From contig JBBDXS010000019.1 in NCBI GenBank assembly GCA_040902195.1, forward strand, positions 434,001 to 498,000: DNA of 64,000 nt, read 5' to 3'. Below, piece by piece: positions 50,869 through 58,258 of this stretch. The position numbers and the translations under genes were made by a program. This stretch comes from JBBDXS01 sp040902195. Lineage in GTDB: Bacteria > Chloroflexota > Dehalococcoidia > DSTF01 > RBG-16-68-14. How positions within the stretch are numbered: the first letter of the stretch is position 1; every line of letters starts with the position of its first letter. The notes beneath the pieces were generated by a model that saw only the letters and a list, made by a program, of their open reading frames with translations, had not been told where the DNA came from and ran no database searches.

Positions 50869-50888
50869 GGGCGCACAGCCGTGCGCCC
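50869..50888. repeat. palindrome GGGCGCAC-AGCC-GTGCGCCC with CTACG tail
   Basis: Close relative of the palindrome at 39949-39964. It lies 12 bp after the acyl-CoA synthetase stop. Confidence 0.8.
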
Positions 50889-50905
50889 CTACGATCGAGA
50901 TATGA

Positions 50906-50931
50906 GACGGCCCCGAAGAATCGGGGCCGTC
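50906..50931 (+). terminator. hairpin between convergent genes
   Basis: GACGGCCCCGA-AGAA-TCGGGGCCGTC, 11-bp arms, followed by TGGTGTTCT. It is a strong stem with a poor T-run and can serve both the acyl-CoA synthetase (plus) and the diiron-protein gene (minus). A further GAAGGCC-GGCCTTC palindrome follows at 50956-50969. Confidence 0.6.
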
Positions 50932-50989
50932 TGGTGTTCTACGCGATGCCAGCCTGAAGGCCGGCCTTCGGGTCTAGGCCGGGTGGGTG

Positions 50990-52057
50990 CTACGGCGTGG
51001 CGAGCGCCATCTTCATGACCGGGTCCATGCGGTCGTAGCGGTCGTCCAGGCCGGCGACGGTCAGCCGGTGCAGGTACTCCTGCACCTGGCGCTTGCGTAG
51101 CGCCATGAACTTGTTGAACCCCTCGTCCGTGTTGTCCTTGCCGCCGCCCAGCAGAACGATGAGCGACTCGGCGACGTTGATGCCGAAGGTGCCGGTCTCA
51201 GGGTCGGCGTTCTCGGACTCGTCCAGATAGGAGTGGATCTCCTCGCGTCGCCAGGGCTCGTGTTCGAGCGTGTACTTCAGGTGCATGACGCCGAAGCCGA
51301 GGTGGCGCGATTCGTCCTGGGCGCAGAGGCGGAACATGCGCTTCTCGGCCTCGTTCTGGGCGATCAGCTCGCCCATGCGGAACATAGACTGCACGAAGCC
51401 CTCGGCCTGCACGTGCATGATGGCCGACATCTCCGTGAAATCGCGAGCGTTGATGATCGTGCGCAGCGATGACGTGGGGCTCGCCTGGAGCAGACCGCCG
51501 CCGTTAGCGAGGGCGCGCTTGCGGAAGACATCGAGGTGGCGCGCCTCGTCCATGATCTGGCTACAGAGGAACAGCTTCGTCTCGAAGTGCTCGTTGCTGA
51601 TGCGAGGGACCCACTGGCCGGGCGTGTCGCCCGCGATGAACTCGACCTCGGTCAGGAACGTGCAGAGCTGGCAGAAAGCGCGCTCGATCTCGTCCGGAAG
51701 CGGTTCGAGCGTCTCCCAGGGGATATCCGTAGCGGACGACCACTGTCGCTGCACGGCCTCTTCGTAGAGCATTGTGGCGTTGTCGGACCAGACGTCTGAC
51801 TTCTTGTCGAGGTAGTAGCCGATACGGGGCACGCCTTCGCGCGCGACGGCGCCGCGGGCGCGATACGTGAGCTCATTCGACTCGTCGCCGGGCGGCCCGT
51901 AGGTGCCGATGTTGACCTCGTCGAGCGTGAGACCGCGCTTGCCGGGCTTTGCCTGCATGCCCCAGGTCTGCTTGGCATCCAGCCAACTCAGGTCAACGGG
52001 CGCGGTCTCGGCCGTCTCCGTTTTGAGCATGTTCATCGTGTCCTGATCGACTGCCAT
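50990..52057 (-). CDS. ferritin-like diiron protein related to RNR R2
   Basis: This is a 355-residue helical-bundle protein. Di-iron ligands are seen as the Glu of LTEVEFIAGD, then IMDEARHLDVFRKRAL (ExxH), the Glu of HVQAEGFVQSMF and CAQDESRHLGFGVMH (ExxH). This is the ribonucleotide-reductase small-subunit-like superfamily; the N terminus is unlike classical NrdB. No NrdA is adjacent. It could be an R2-like oxidase or N-oxygenase (AurF group) rather than a reductase subunit. GGAGG precedes the ATG, with a consensus promoter 70-97 nt upstream. Confidence 0.85.
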   Translation of the reverse strand: MAVDQDTMNMLKTETAETAPVDLSWLDAKQTWGMQAKPGKRGLTLDEVNIGTYGPPGDESNELTYRARGAVAREGVPRIGYYLDKKSDVWSDNATMLYEEAVQRQWSSATDIPWETLEPLPDEIERAFCQLCTFLTEVEFIAGDTPGQWVPRISNEHFETKLFLCSQIMDEARHLDVFRKRALANGGGLLQASPTSSLRTIINARDFTEMSAIMHVQAEGFVQSMFRMGELIAQNEAEKRMFRLCAQDESRHLGFGVMHLKYTLEHEPWRREEIHSYLDESENADPETGTFGINVAESLIVLLGGGKDNTDEGFNKFMALRKRQVQEYLHRLTVAGLDDRYDRMDPVMKMALATP

Positions 52058-52125
52058 AGATGAGCCTCCGAGAACTCGCAGAACACTCTTGTCTTAGGGT
52101 GCGCTTAGCTAAGCCTTCACGATCT

Positions 52126-52154
52126 AGGATAGACCTGCCCTCAGAAGGTGTCAA
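52126..52154 (-). promoter_or_regulatory. consensus promoter of the diiron-protein gene
   Basis: Minus strand: TTGACA (52154-52149), 17-nt spacer, TATCCT (52131-52126). A second TTGAC lies 16 bp further upstream. Confidence 0.7.
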
Positions 52155-52234
52155 GGATAGGCCCCAGAATCGGTCAAGTGCGTACGAACGAGCAATTGTG
52201 ATGTAGGGAATTAATCAGACTAGACCGATTACTC

Positions 52235-52389
52235 TTGACAGCCTCTGAATCCTCGTGCTATCGTGAGAGTTGCTCCGAGTGGCTGAGACCCGGGATTCCG
52301 GTGGACGAAGCCGTCATGAACTAGCGGGAGCCCGCAAGGGTGAACGCGGGGAACGGCGGCGGAGGGTGAAATCGGAAACGCGGGGGAAG
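52235..52389 (+). ncRNA. possible plus-strand noncoding transcript
   Basis: TTGACA (52235-52240), 18-nt spacer and TATCGT (52259-52264, preceded by TGC as an extended -10) form a good promoter facing right. No gene starts there: the next plus-strand CDS is about 1.7 kb away and both neighbours are on the minus strand. The 125 bp after it is G+C-rich with self-complementary blocks (CCCGGGATTCCGG, GCGGGAGCCCGC) and runs into the antisense of the HPRT-fusion gene. It could be a structured or antisense RNA. I do not recognise a known family. Confidence 0.35.
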
Positions 52390-53313
52390 TTACTCGGGGC
52401 GTTCTGTTGTCTTGAGATGGGCCTGCAGCCAGTCGCGCTTGAGCGTGGCGATGAAGGGCAGGTTCCGATACTTCTGCTGGAAGTCCAGCCCGTAGCCCAC
52501 CACGAACTCGTCCGGCACCTCGAACCCTATGTACGCGATCGCCACGTCGGCGAGGCGTCGCGCGCGCTTGTCGAGCAGTGCGCACACCTTCAGGCTGGCC
52601 GGGCCGCGTAGCTCGAGGTCCTGTAGCAGCATATTCAGCGTCATGCCCGTATCGATGATGTCTTCTACAACGATGACGTCCCTACCCTCCAGCGACTCCT
52701 CGAGGTCCTTGACGATGCGCACCGAGCCTCCCTGGTGGCCTTCGTACGATGAGATGGCCATGAAGTCGATGGCGACCGGCAACGAGATATGACGCATCAG
52801 GTCGGCCATGAAGCAGGTGACGCCTCGAAGGACGCCGATCAGCAGCGGCTCCTTGCCGCGATAGTCGCGTGAGATCTGCGCCCCCAGCTCCCCGACGCGG
52901 CGCTCGATCTCTGTGGCGGAGATCAGCACCTCGTGGATGCCTTCGACTTCCACTTCGGAGAACGGCCCGAAGCCATACTTCGCCAGCAGGCTGAGGTAGT
53001 CGGACTTGTGGAGCAGCTTGATCTGGAGGTCGGGGTAGCGCTCCTGGAACATGCGGAGCTTACGGTGCTTGTCTGTGACGAGGCTCTGCTTGAGTGTGGT
53101 CAGCTCGACATAAAGCTGGAGGTCGAGGAGATAGAAGTCGGGCGTGAACGCCTCGAGGACACGTCCGTCCTCCTCTCGTAGCGGGAAGGAGCGCGGCTCG
53201 TACTCCCAGGTGACGCCATAGAAGTCGAGGATACGCGCGAAGTCTTCCTCGCTCGGATGGGCAAAGGAGACGGCGGAGCGGCGTACTTCGCGTTCCTCCG
53301 CCTCGGCGTTCAT
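52390..53313 (-). CDS. PD-(D/E)XK-like domain fused to hypoxanthine phosphoribosyltransferase
   Basis: Of 307 residues, the C-terminal 180 are a type I phosphoribosyltransferase. It has LLIGVLRGVTCFMADLMRHI, the PRPP loop VIVVEDIIDTGMTLN near residue 212-226 and FVVGYGLDFQQKYRNLP, as in hypoxanthine/guanine enzymes (about 180 residues on their own). The N-terminal 120 residues are an extra module: ILDFYGVTWEYEPRSFPL, then FTPDFYLLDLQLYVELTT and KHRKLRMFQERYPDLQIKLL. The PDF...YVEL pattern is that of endonuclease-like PD-(D/E)XK folds, though the usual Lys of ExK is replaced by Thr. It is translationally coupled to the TetR gene (ATGA). Confidence 0.85.
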   Translation of the reverse strand: MNAEAEEREVRRSAVSFAHPSEEDFARILDFYGVTWEYEPRSFPLREEDGRVLEAFTPDFYLLDLQLYVELTTLKQSLVTDKHRKLRMFQERYPDLQIKLLHKSDYLSLLAKYGFGPFSEVEVEGIHEVLISATEIERRVGELGAQISRDYRGKEPLLIGVLRGVTCFMADLMRHISLPVAIDFMAISSYEGHQGGSVRIVKDLEESLEGRDVIVVEDIIDTGMTLNMLLQDLELRGPASLKVCALLDKRARRLADVAIAYIGFEVPDEFVVGYGLDFQQKYRNLPFIATLKRDWLQAHLKTTERPE

Positions 53314-53969
53314 GACGTGTTGGCTTGCAGCCCCCGAACGAAGTGTTCTACGGCAGCCTCGACGCGGCGGACGAGCTGCGGCGAGGGCTCCTGGCCGTCC
53401 TGGTCCTGGCCCGTCATGAGCTCATCCATGAACGAGCCTACGGAGATGTTGACGAGGTGCCGGGCGGCGAGGTCGACATCAATGGGCGGCAGCTCAGCCT
53501 GGCTGACGAACTCGCGCAGGATACGAGCCTCGGCGTTGCGCCAGCGCTCGGTAACCATGCGATAGTCCTCGGTGGCGATAGGGTCCTCGTTCATGGCCTC
53601 GCTGAGGAGGACCTTCATGAAGTCCTTGTTCTGCTGCATGATGCCTAGGGCGGCGGTCGCGATGCTAGAGAGCATGGCGAGCGGCGGCCGTTCGTTGATC
53701 GTGGCCTGTTCGAGGCTGTTGAGGGCGGTCGTGATGCCGCGCTCCTCGAAGAGCGCTTCGAAGAGCTCTCGCTTGGAAGCGAAGTGGTAGTAGATGGCGG
53801 CGTCGGTGATGCCGGCGCCCTTCGCGATGTCGCGGACGCTCGTCCGGGCGAAGCCCTTCTCGGAGAAGAGCCGGAGTGAGGTATCGAGGATCTGCTTCCG
53901 AGTGAGGGGTCCCCGGCGTGCCTTACGAGGGCGCTTCGTCTGCGCAGCAGCTTGTTGTGTCGTAACCAG
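53310..53969 (-). CDS. TetR/AcrR-family regulator with CTG start
   Basis: Reading upstream of the first ATG (53675) in the same frame recovers a full TetR DNA-binding domain. It runs LTRKQILDTSLRLFSEKGFARTSVRDIAKGAGI, then TDAAIYYHFASKRELFEALF. Between the upstream stop (54015-54017) and this domain there is no ATG, GTG or TTG. The best initiator is CTG at 53969, with GAGGAGAGG just before it, giving 219 residues. The ligand domain is diverse, as usual. It is divergent from the ABC exporter operon and preceded by a consensus promoter, so it probably controls itself and that operon. Confidence 0.82.
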   Translation of the reverse strand: MVTTQQAAAQTKRPRKARRGPLTRKQILDTSLRLFSEKGFARTSVRDIAKGAGITDAAIYYHFASKRELFEALFEERGITTALNSLEQATINERPPLAMLSSIATAALGIMQQNKDFMKVLLSEAMNEDPIATEDYRMVTERWRNAEARILREFVSQAELPPIDVDLAARHLVNISVGSFMDELMTGQDQDGQEPSPQLVRRVEAAVEHFVRGLQANTS

Positions 53970-54016
53970 TTGCCTCTCCTCAGACGAGCCTAGCCGAACA
54001 GGCGTTTGTCTTCCCT

Positions 54017-54045
54017 AGCCTAGTCCAGTGTTACCACGCTGTCAA
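54017..54045 (-). promoter_or_regulatory. TetR promoter with operator-like repeat
   Basis: Minus strand TTGACA (54045-54040), 17-nt spacer, TAGGCT (54022-54017). AGTGTTAC lies in the spacer (54027-54034) and again over the opposite promoter at 54089-54096. This suggests a shared operator for the TetR protein. Confidence 0.6.
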
Positions 54046-54064
54046 CGGATGCGCCAGCGCGCGT

Positions 54065-54093
54065 TTGCCCGAGCAGCGTGCCCTTGATAGTGT
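54065..54093 (+). promoter_or_regulatory. promoter of the ABC-exporter operon
   Basis: TTGCCC (54065-54070), 17-nt spacer, TAGTGT (54088-54093) with AGTGTTACACC over the -10 region. The second AGTGTTAC site sits 62 bp away in the divergent TetR promoter. Confidence 0.5.
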
Positions 54094-54125
54094 TACACCA
54101 AACCCGATACTGAGGTGGCGCGGCT

Positions 54126-54896
54126 ATTTCGATCCGAACCGCAGGAAGAACCTGGGAGCTCCTCTACCTCCTCACGCTGCGCGATCTCAAGCTCCGATAT
54201 CAGGACACCGCCCTCGGCCTATTGTGGTCGCTGATGAAGCCGCTGATGCTGGGCGCGGTGCTCTTCGTAGCGCTGAAGCAGTTCGTTCGTATCGACGTGG
54301 AGGACTACCATCTCGTGCTACTGACGGCGCTCTTCCCGTGGGTCTGGTTCCAGACCTCGGTCATGCTGGCGACGCCGAGCTTCGCTTCGAACGGAGCGCT
54401 GCTGAAGAAGGTCCCCTTCCCTCGCGTCGTATTGCCGTTCGCGACGACGCTGAACAGCGGGATCCACTTCATCCTGAGCATCCCCGTGCTGATCATCCTG
54501 CTGGCGGTTTCAGGCAAGCACCCGAACGCGACGTGGATCATCGGCGTTCCGTTCCTAGCTTTGTTACAGCTCGCGATGCTCATGGGCATGGTGATGCTGC
54601 TGGCGTCGGTCGACGTTTTCTTCCGAGACCTTGAGCACTTGATGGAGGTGTTCCTCCAGCTCCTCTTCTACACGACGCCTATCCTCTACCCGCTCGATAT
54701 CGTGCCGCACCGCTGGCAGATCGTCCTGCAGATCAACCCGCTCACGTCGCTGATCGAGGCGTGGCGGGACTTGCTGATGAGCAACACGCTGCCGGGCCTC
54801 GACCTGTGGCCGGCGCTGCTGTTCACGCTGGTGGGACTGGTCGTAGGGTCGCAGGTCTTCCGGCGTCTGGAGCCTTCGTTCGCTGATGCACTCTGA
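54126..54896 (+). CDS. ABC-2 type polysaccharide export permease
   Basis: The 256-residue product has six predicted membrane helices. The N-terminal signature TWELLYLLTLRDLKLRYQDTALGLLWSLMKPLM and the internal LLKKVPFPRVVLPFATTLNSGIHF are those of TagG/Wzm-like permeases exporting surface glycans. The first ATG/GTG/TTG (TTG 54222) would remove the conserved cytoplasmic N terminus. The frame upstream to the stop at 54111 has no usual start; ATT at 54126, 7 nt after GAGGTGG, is the best candidate. It overlaps the ATPase gene by 11 bp. Confidence 0.85.
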   Translation: MSIRTAGRTWELLYLLTLRDLKLRYQDTALGLLWSLMKPLMLGAVLFVALKQFVRIDVEDYHLVLLTALFPWVWFQTSVMLATPSFASNGALLKKVPFPRVVLPFATTLNSGIHFILSIPVLIILLAVSGKHPNATWIIGVPFLALLQLAMLMGMVMLLASVDVFFRDLEHLMEVFLQLLFYTTPILYPLDIVPHRWQIVLQINPLTSLIEAWRDLLMSNTLPGLDLWPALLFTLVGLVVGSQVFRRLEPSFADAL

Positions 54897-55683
54897 CCAG
54901 CCGGCGATCGTCGTCGAGCAGCTATCGAAGCGGTACTACCTGCGGGGCGGGAGCGGTGCGAACGAGCTAAAAACGGCGCTGCTGGCGCTGCCAGCGATGC
55001 TCCGATTGAGCAAGAACGCCTCGGGACGCAGGCATGACTTCTGGGCGCTACGCGACATCTCTTTTGCAATACAGCGCGGCGAAAGCCTGGGGCTGGCGGG
55101 GCCGAACGGATCAGGTAAGAGCACGCTGCTGCGCACGCTGGCCGGCATCTCGAAGCCCACATCCGGGCGGCTGATCACGAACGGGCGCGTCTCCGCCCTG
55201 CTGGACCTGGGCGCCGGCTTCGAGCCGCGCGTGAGCGGGCGGGAGAACGCTCTCCTGAACGCGGTGCTGCTCGGCCTGAGCCTGGACGAGGCGCGGGCTG
55301 CCCTACCCGCCATCTTCGAGTTTTCGGAGCTCGGCGAGTTCATCGAGGAGCCGATGCGGACGTACTCGTCGGGCATGCTCGTGCGGCTCGGATTCTCGGT
55401 CGCGGTACACGTTCGGCCGGAGATCCTGCTCGTCGACGAGGTGCTCGCCGTGGGCGATGCGGAGTTCCAGAAGAAGTGCTTCGACCACATGGCGAAGCTA
55501 CGAGCGGAGGGAACGACGATCGTGATGGCGTCCCATGACCTGCAGTCGTTGCAGCGCTACACTGATCGTGTTCTGCTACTGGAGCACGGACACGTTGTGA
55601 TGGAAGACAGGCCGGCGCAAGTGATTCACGAGTATCTGCTACACGTATTCGGCGAAACGCCACCCACGGAGGTGCCGCGATGA
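54886..55683 (+). CDS. ABC transporter ATPase (Wzt/TagH-like)
   Basis: The 265-residue nucleotide-binding subunit pairs with the preceding permease. It has Walker A GPNGSGKSTLL, an atypical signature TYSSGMLVRLGFSVA as in Wzt/TagH, Walker B ILLVDEVLAVGD and an H-loop in VMASHDL. It lacks the C-terminal glycan-binding extension of O9a-type Wzt, so export probably does not depend on recognition of a capped end. The start ATG overlaps the permease gene. Confidence 0.93.
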   Translation: MHSDQPAIVVEQLSKRYYLRGGSGANELKTALLALPAMLRLSKNASGRRHDFWALRDISFAIQRGESLGLAGPNGSGKSTLLRTLAGISKPTSGRLITNGRVSALLDLGAGFEPRVSGRENALLNAVLLGLSLDEARAALPAIFEFSELGEFIEEPMRTYSSGMLVRLGFSVAVHVRPEILLVDEVLAVGDAEFQKKCFDHMAKLRAEGTTIVMASHDLQSLQRYTDRVLLLEHGHVVMEDRPAQVIHEYLLHVFGETPPTEVPR

Positions 55684-56261
55684 TCGTGCGTCTCGACTTC
55701 GGCGGAGAGGCGCGCCGGGCCCGCGCGCTTCGCGTCGCGCGGGAGGGGAACCCCGGCGTCAATATCGTCGCGGAGCTGGGGCCGCATCTGCCGTTCAAGG
55801 ACAGCAGCGTCGACGAGGTGTTTCTCGATTACGCGCTGGCGCACGCCGATGACTTTCCGGCGATCATGGAGGAGATCTGGCGCGTCAGCAAGCCGGGCAC
55901 GATTATCCATGCGCGTCTGCCGCACGCGTCGTCATCGTGGGCGCTGAGCCGTGACCCGCGCCACAGCCGCCACTTCACGTTGGAGACGTTCAACTACTAC
56001 GACCCGCGCTTCAGCGACCCGCGCTGTCACGGGCAGGCTTCGTTCCGGCTGGAGCATGCGCAGTTGTATCTGACGGGCGCGCGCGGAAGCGCACACGGCC
56101 TCGCGCTGGCACGAGGCGCGGCCGCGCGGATGATCGAGGGGTTGGTGAACCAGGACCGCGGCATGCAGTATCGATGGGAACGCTGGTTCGCGCCGTTCAT
56201 CGGAGGCTTCGAGGAGTTTTACGTTGTCCTCAGCACCACCAAAGACGCGCCCTTCGGCTGA
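55680..56261 (+). CDS. methyltransferase-like protein, incomplete SAM fold
   Basis: The 193-residue product has a class I methyltransferase middle (PFKDSSVDEVFLDYALAHADDFPAIMEEIWRVSKPGTIIHARLP). The N-terminal glycine-rich SAM loop is reduced to LDFGGE, so SAM binding is doubtful or unusual. The C-terminal part (NYYDPRFSDPRCHG, then FRLEHAQLYLTG) resembles glycan-cluster methyltransferases. It overlaps the ATPase gene by 4 bp and the next methyltransferase by 38 bp. Confidence 0.78.
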   Translation: MIVRLDFGGEARRARALRVAREGNPGVNIVAELGPHLPFKDSSVDEVFLDYALAHADDFPAIMEEIWRVSKPGTIIHARLPHASSSWALSRDPRHSRHFTLETFNYYDPRFSDPRCHGQASFRLEHAQLYLTGARGSAHGLALARGAAARMIEGLVNQDRGMQYRWERWFAPFIGGFEEFYVVLSTTKDAPFG

Positions 56262-57039
56262 GCCGTCGTTCGACCTCGACTACTCGATCCACGACTTCGA
56301 GGTCGATCCCAACCCGGACAGCCAGTACCTGTACCGGCGCATCGATGAGGCGTCGCTGGCCGAGAGCGTCGCGCCCGCGGGCCGCACGCTCGATGTGGCG
56401 TGCGGCGTTGGGTCGCTGGCCGTACAGCTGCAGGCGCGCGGCGGCGAAGGCTGGGGGATCGATTCGTCGCAGGAGATGCTCGGTTTGAGCCACTGGGTGT
56501 TCCCCGACGCGCGCCTGCCACTCGTGCGGGCGATTGCGGAACGCCTGCCGTTCCGCGATGCGACGTTCGACCGGATCGTGTGCAAGGGATCGCTCGATCA
56601 CTTCGTCGATCCGCAGGCGTTCACGCGCGAAGCGGCGCGGCTGTTGAAGCCAGGCGGCCGGCTCGTAGTCGCGCTGGCGAACTACGAGAGCCTCTCATGC
56701 AAGTTGGGGCGCCTGTGGCGCCGGATCGAAAGCGGGGTGCTCGGCTGGCCGGAGCCGGCGCATCGGCCATACTTCCTGCCGCCGCTCGACCACTTCCACA
56801 AGGGCGAGCTGGCGTTCGTGCGGCGGCTGGGCGGGCGGCACCTGGCGCTCGAGCGCTGCTACGGCATCTCGATGTTGTGGCTGCTGCGAAACTCGCGCGA
56901 GTGGCGCTGGGGCGACAAGCTGGCAGACATGCCGTCGCCGCTGGCGCAAACGTTGCTACGCGGGCTGGACAAGATCGCCTATCGCACGCCGGGCCTCGCC
57001 GACATGATCGTGTCGGTGTGGCGGCCGCGGGGGAAGTAG
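56224..57039 (+). CDS. SAM-dependent class I methyltransferase
   Basis: The 271-residue protein has a complete motif I (LDVACGVGSLAVQLQARGGEGWGIDSS), a motif IV-like region (AERLPFRDATFDRIVCKGSLDHFVD) and LLKPGGRLVVALANYES as post-motif. The start is TTG 56224, inside the end of the preceding gene; an internal start is possible but would cut homology little. It probably methylates a sugar or lipid-linked glycan in this export cluster. Confidence 0.86.
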   Translation: MSSAPPKTRPSAEPSFDLDYSIHDFEVDPNPDSQYLYRRIDEASLAESVAPAGRTLDVACGVGSLAVQLQARGGEGWGIDSSQEMLGLSHWVFPDARLPLVRAIAERLPFRDATFDRIVCKGSLDHFVDPQAFTREAARLLKPGGRLVVALANYESLSCKLGRLWRRIESGVLGWPEPAHRPYFLPPLDHFHKGELAFVRRLGGRHLALERCYGISMLWLLRNSREWRWGDKLADMPSPLAQTLLRGLDKIAYRTPGLADMIVSVWRPRGK

Positions 57040-57040
57040 C

Positions 57041-57697
57041 GTGCCGCAGCAGGAGAAACACGAGCCGCTCCTCGATGAGCTGAGGCAGGCGTACAATACC
57101 TATCGGCTCTACAGCTTCATCAAGGACGCGCCGAAGAAGCCGGTCGGCCGTTTCTGGCAGCTGACGTTCGAGCGGCTGAACCGCGTCTACCTCGGCATGT
57201 CACTGCCGCCGGTGATGTTGCTGCGGACGCGCGACTATCTTGTGCGCCACGACGTGCCGTTCTTGCCATACCTCTGCGAGCTGCTCTCGATCGCGAGCTG
57301 GCAGGTCTCGATCGGACGGTCCGTGACGATCGGGCCGGGCGTGTTCATGCCACACGGGCACGTGATTATCGACGGGACGGTGGACATCGGACGCGACTGC
57401 GTGATTAACCCCTGGGTGACGATCGGGCTCTCGGGCAGGCGCCGCTACGGCATCGATCGACGCGGGCCGGTCATCGGCAATAAGGTGTACATCGGCACGG
57501 GCGCGAAGGTGCTCGGACCGATTACGGTGGGCGACGGCGCGCGCATCGGAGCGAACTCCGTCGTGATCGAAGACGTGCCTGCGGGCGCGACGGTCGTCGG
57601 GGCGCCGGCGCGCGTCGCGCACAACGAGCAGATGCCGTGGTCGGAGTTCCACGCGTACCTGGATAAGCTACAGCGCGAAAAGGAGCAACAACCGTGA
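57041..57697 (+). CDS. serine-acetyltransferase-like hexapeptide acyltransferase
   Basis: The 218-residue product has a helical N-terminal part (1-85) and a left-handed beta-helix of hexapeptide repeats (about 90-190). The repeats include IGRSVTIGPGVFMPHGHVIIDGTVDIG with the catalytic His, and VYIGTGAKVLGPITVGDGARIGANSVVIEDVPAGATVVGAPA. In glycan loci such proteins acetylate sugars. The GTG start lies 1 bp after the methyltransferase stop and the gene overlaps the next by 4 bp (GTGA). Confidence 0.88.
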   Translation: MPQQEKHEPLLDELRQAYNTYRLYSFIKDAPKKPVGRFWQLTFERLNRVYLGMSLPPVMLLRTRDYLVRHDVPFLPYLCELLSIASWQVSIGRSVTIGPGVFMPHGHVIIDGTVDIGRDCVINPWVTIGLSGRRRYGIDRRGPVIGNKVYIGTGAKVLGPITVGDGARIGANSVVIEDVPAGATVVGAPARVAHNEQMPWSEFHAYLDKLQREKEQQP

Positions 57698-58152
57698 TCG
57701 AGGGTGTGGAGATCAAACAGCTCGTGACGCATCCGGATGAACGCGGCTTCTTCCGCGAGATCGTGCGCAGCACCGAAGACGTCGTGCGCGAGGGGTGGAA
57801 GCAGATCAGCCACTCGCTGATGCATCCGGGCGTCGCGAAGGCGTGGCACCTGCACAAGACACAAATCGATTGGTGGTACGTACCCGTCGGCGACCTGAAG
57901 GTCGCTCTCTACGATACGCGCAACGGCTCAGCGACGAAAGGCGAGCTGCAGGAGCTGTTCGTCGGCGAGCACTACGAGGCGCAGCTTGTGAAGATCCCGC
58001 CGGGCGTGGCGCACGGCTGTCGCGTGATCGGCGGGACGGCGCACCTGATCTACCTCACGTCGGGAACGTACGATCCGGACGAGGAGGGCCGCCTCGATCA
58101 CGACGACCCGTCGATCGGGTATGACTGGACCGCGCTACCGGAGATTAAGTAA
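57694..58152 (+). CDS. RmlC-like cupin, dTDP-sugar 3,5-epimerase family
   Basis: The 152-residue cupin has the RmlC layout: THPDERGFFREIVRST, ISHSLMHPGVAKAWHLHKTQIDWWYVPVGDLKVALYDTR and the catalytic-pocket PPGVAHGCRVIGGTAHLIYLTS. It is shorter than RmlC (about 180) and lacks part of the C-terminal lobe. A sugar-nucleotide epimerase or isomerase, or a binding cupin, is likely. It is the last gene of the glycan-export operon. No glycosyltransferase is present. Confidence 0.82.
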   Translation: MIEGVEIKQLVTHPDERGFFREIVRSTEDVVREGWKQISHSLMHPGVAKAWHLHKTQIDWWYVPVGDLKVALYDTRNGSATKGELQELFVGEHYEAQLVKIPPGVAHGCRVIGGTAHLIYLTSGTYDPDEEGRLDHDDPSIGYDWTALPEIK

Positions 58153-58214
58153 GCGACGGGCGCAGGCGGTAGCTCGATGTTCGAGACGCGAGCTTCAGCC
58201 GCGACGGCGGCCGT

Positions 58215-58257
58215 GGCGACCATTCGCTTCGCTCGATGGCAGGCTCTGAAGGTCGCC
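58215..58257. repeat. palindrome GGCGACC...GGTCGCC with GCTACGAG tail
   Basis: Seven-base arms 29 bp apart enclose CATTCGCTTCGCTCGATGGCAG-type sequence. The tail GCTACGAG reaches the stop of the GH-like gene. The gap before it (58153-58214) shows no other feature. Confidence 0.6.
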
Positions 58258-58258
58258 G

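Noticed and set aside
52270..52400. TPP riboswitch
   Set aside because: GGCTGAGA-like bases occur, but the second conserved TPP block (CCTGATCTGG-type) is missing and no thiamine gene is near.
52270..52611. Small plus-strand protein after the orphan promoter
   Set aside because: The frame has no ribosome site and is Arg/Glu-rich antisense of the HPRT fusion.
53310..53675. Stand-alone 121-residue protein
   Set aside because: The upstream frame encodes a clear TetR helix-turn-helix domain, so this is only the C-terminal part.
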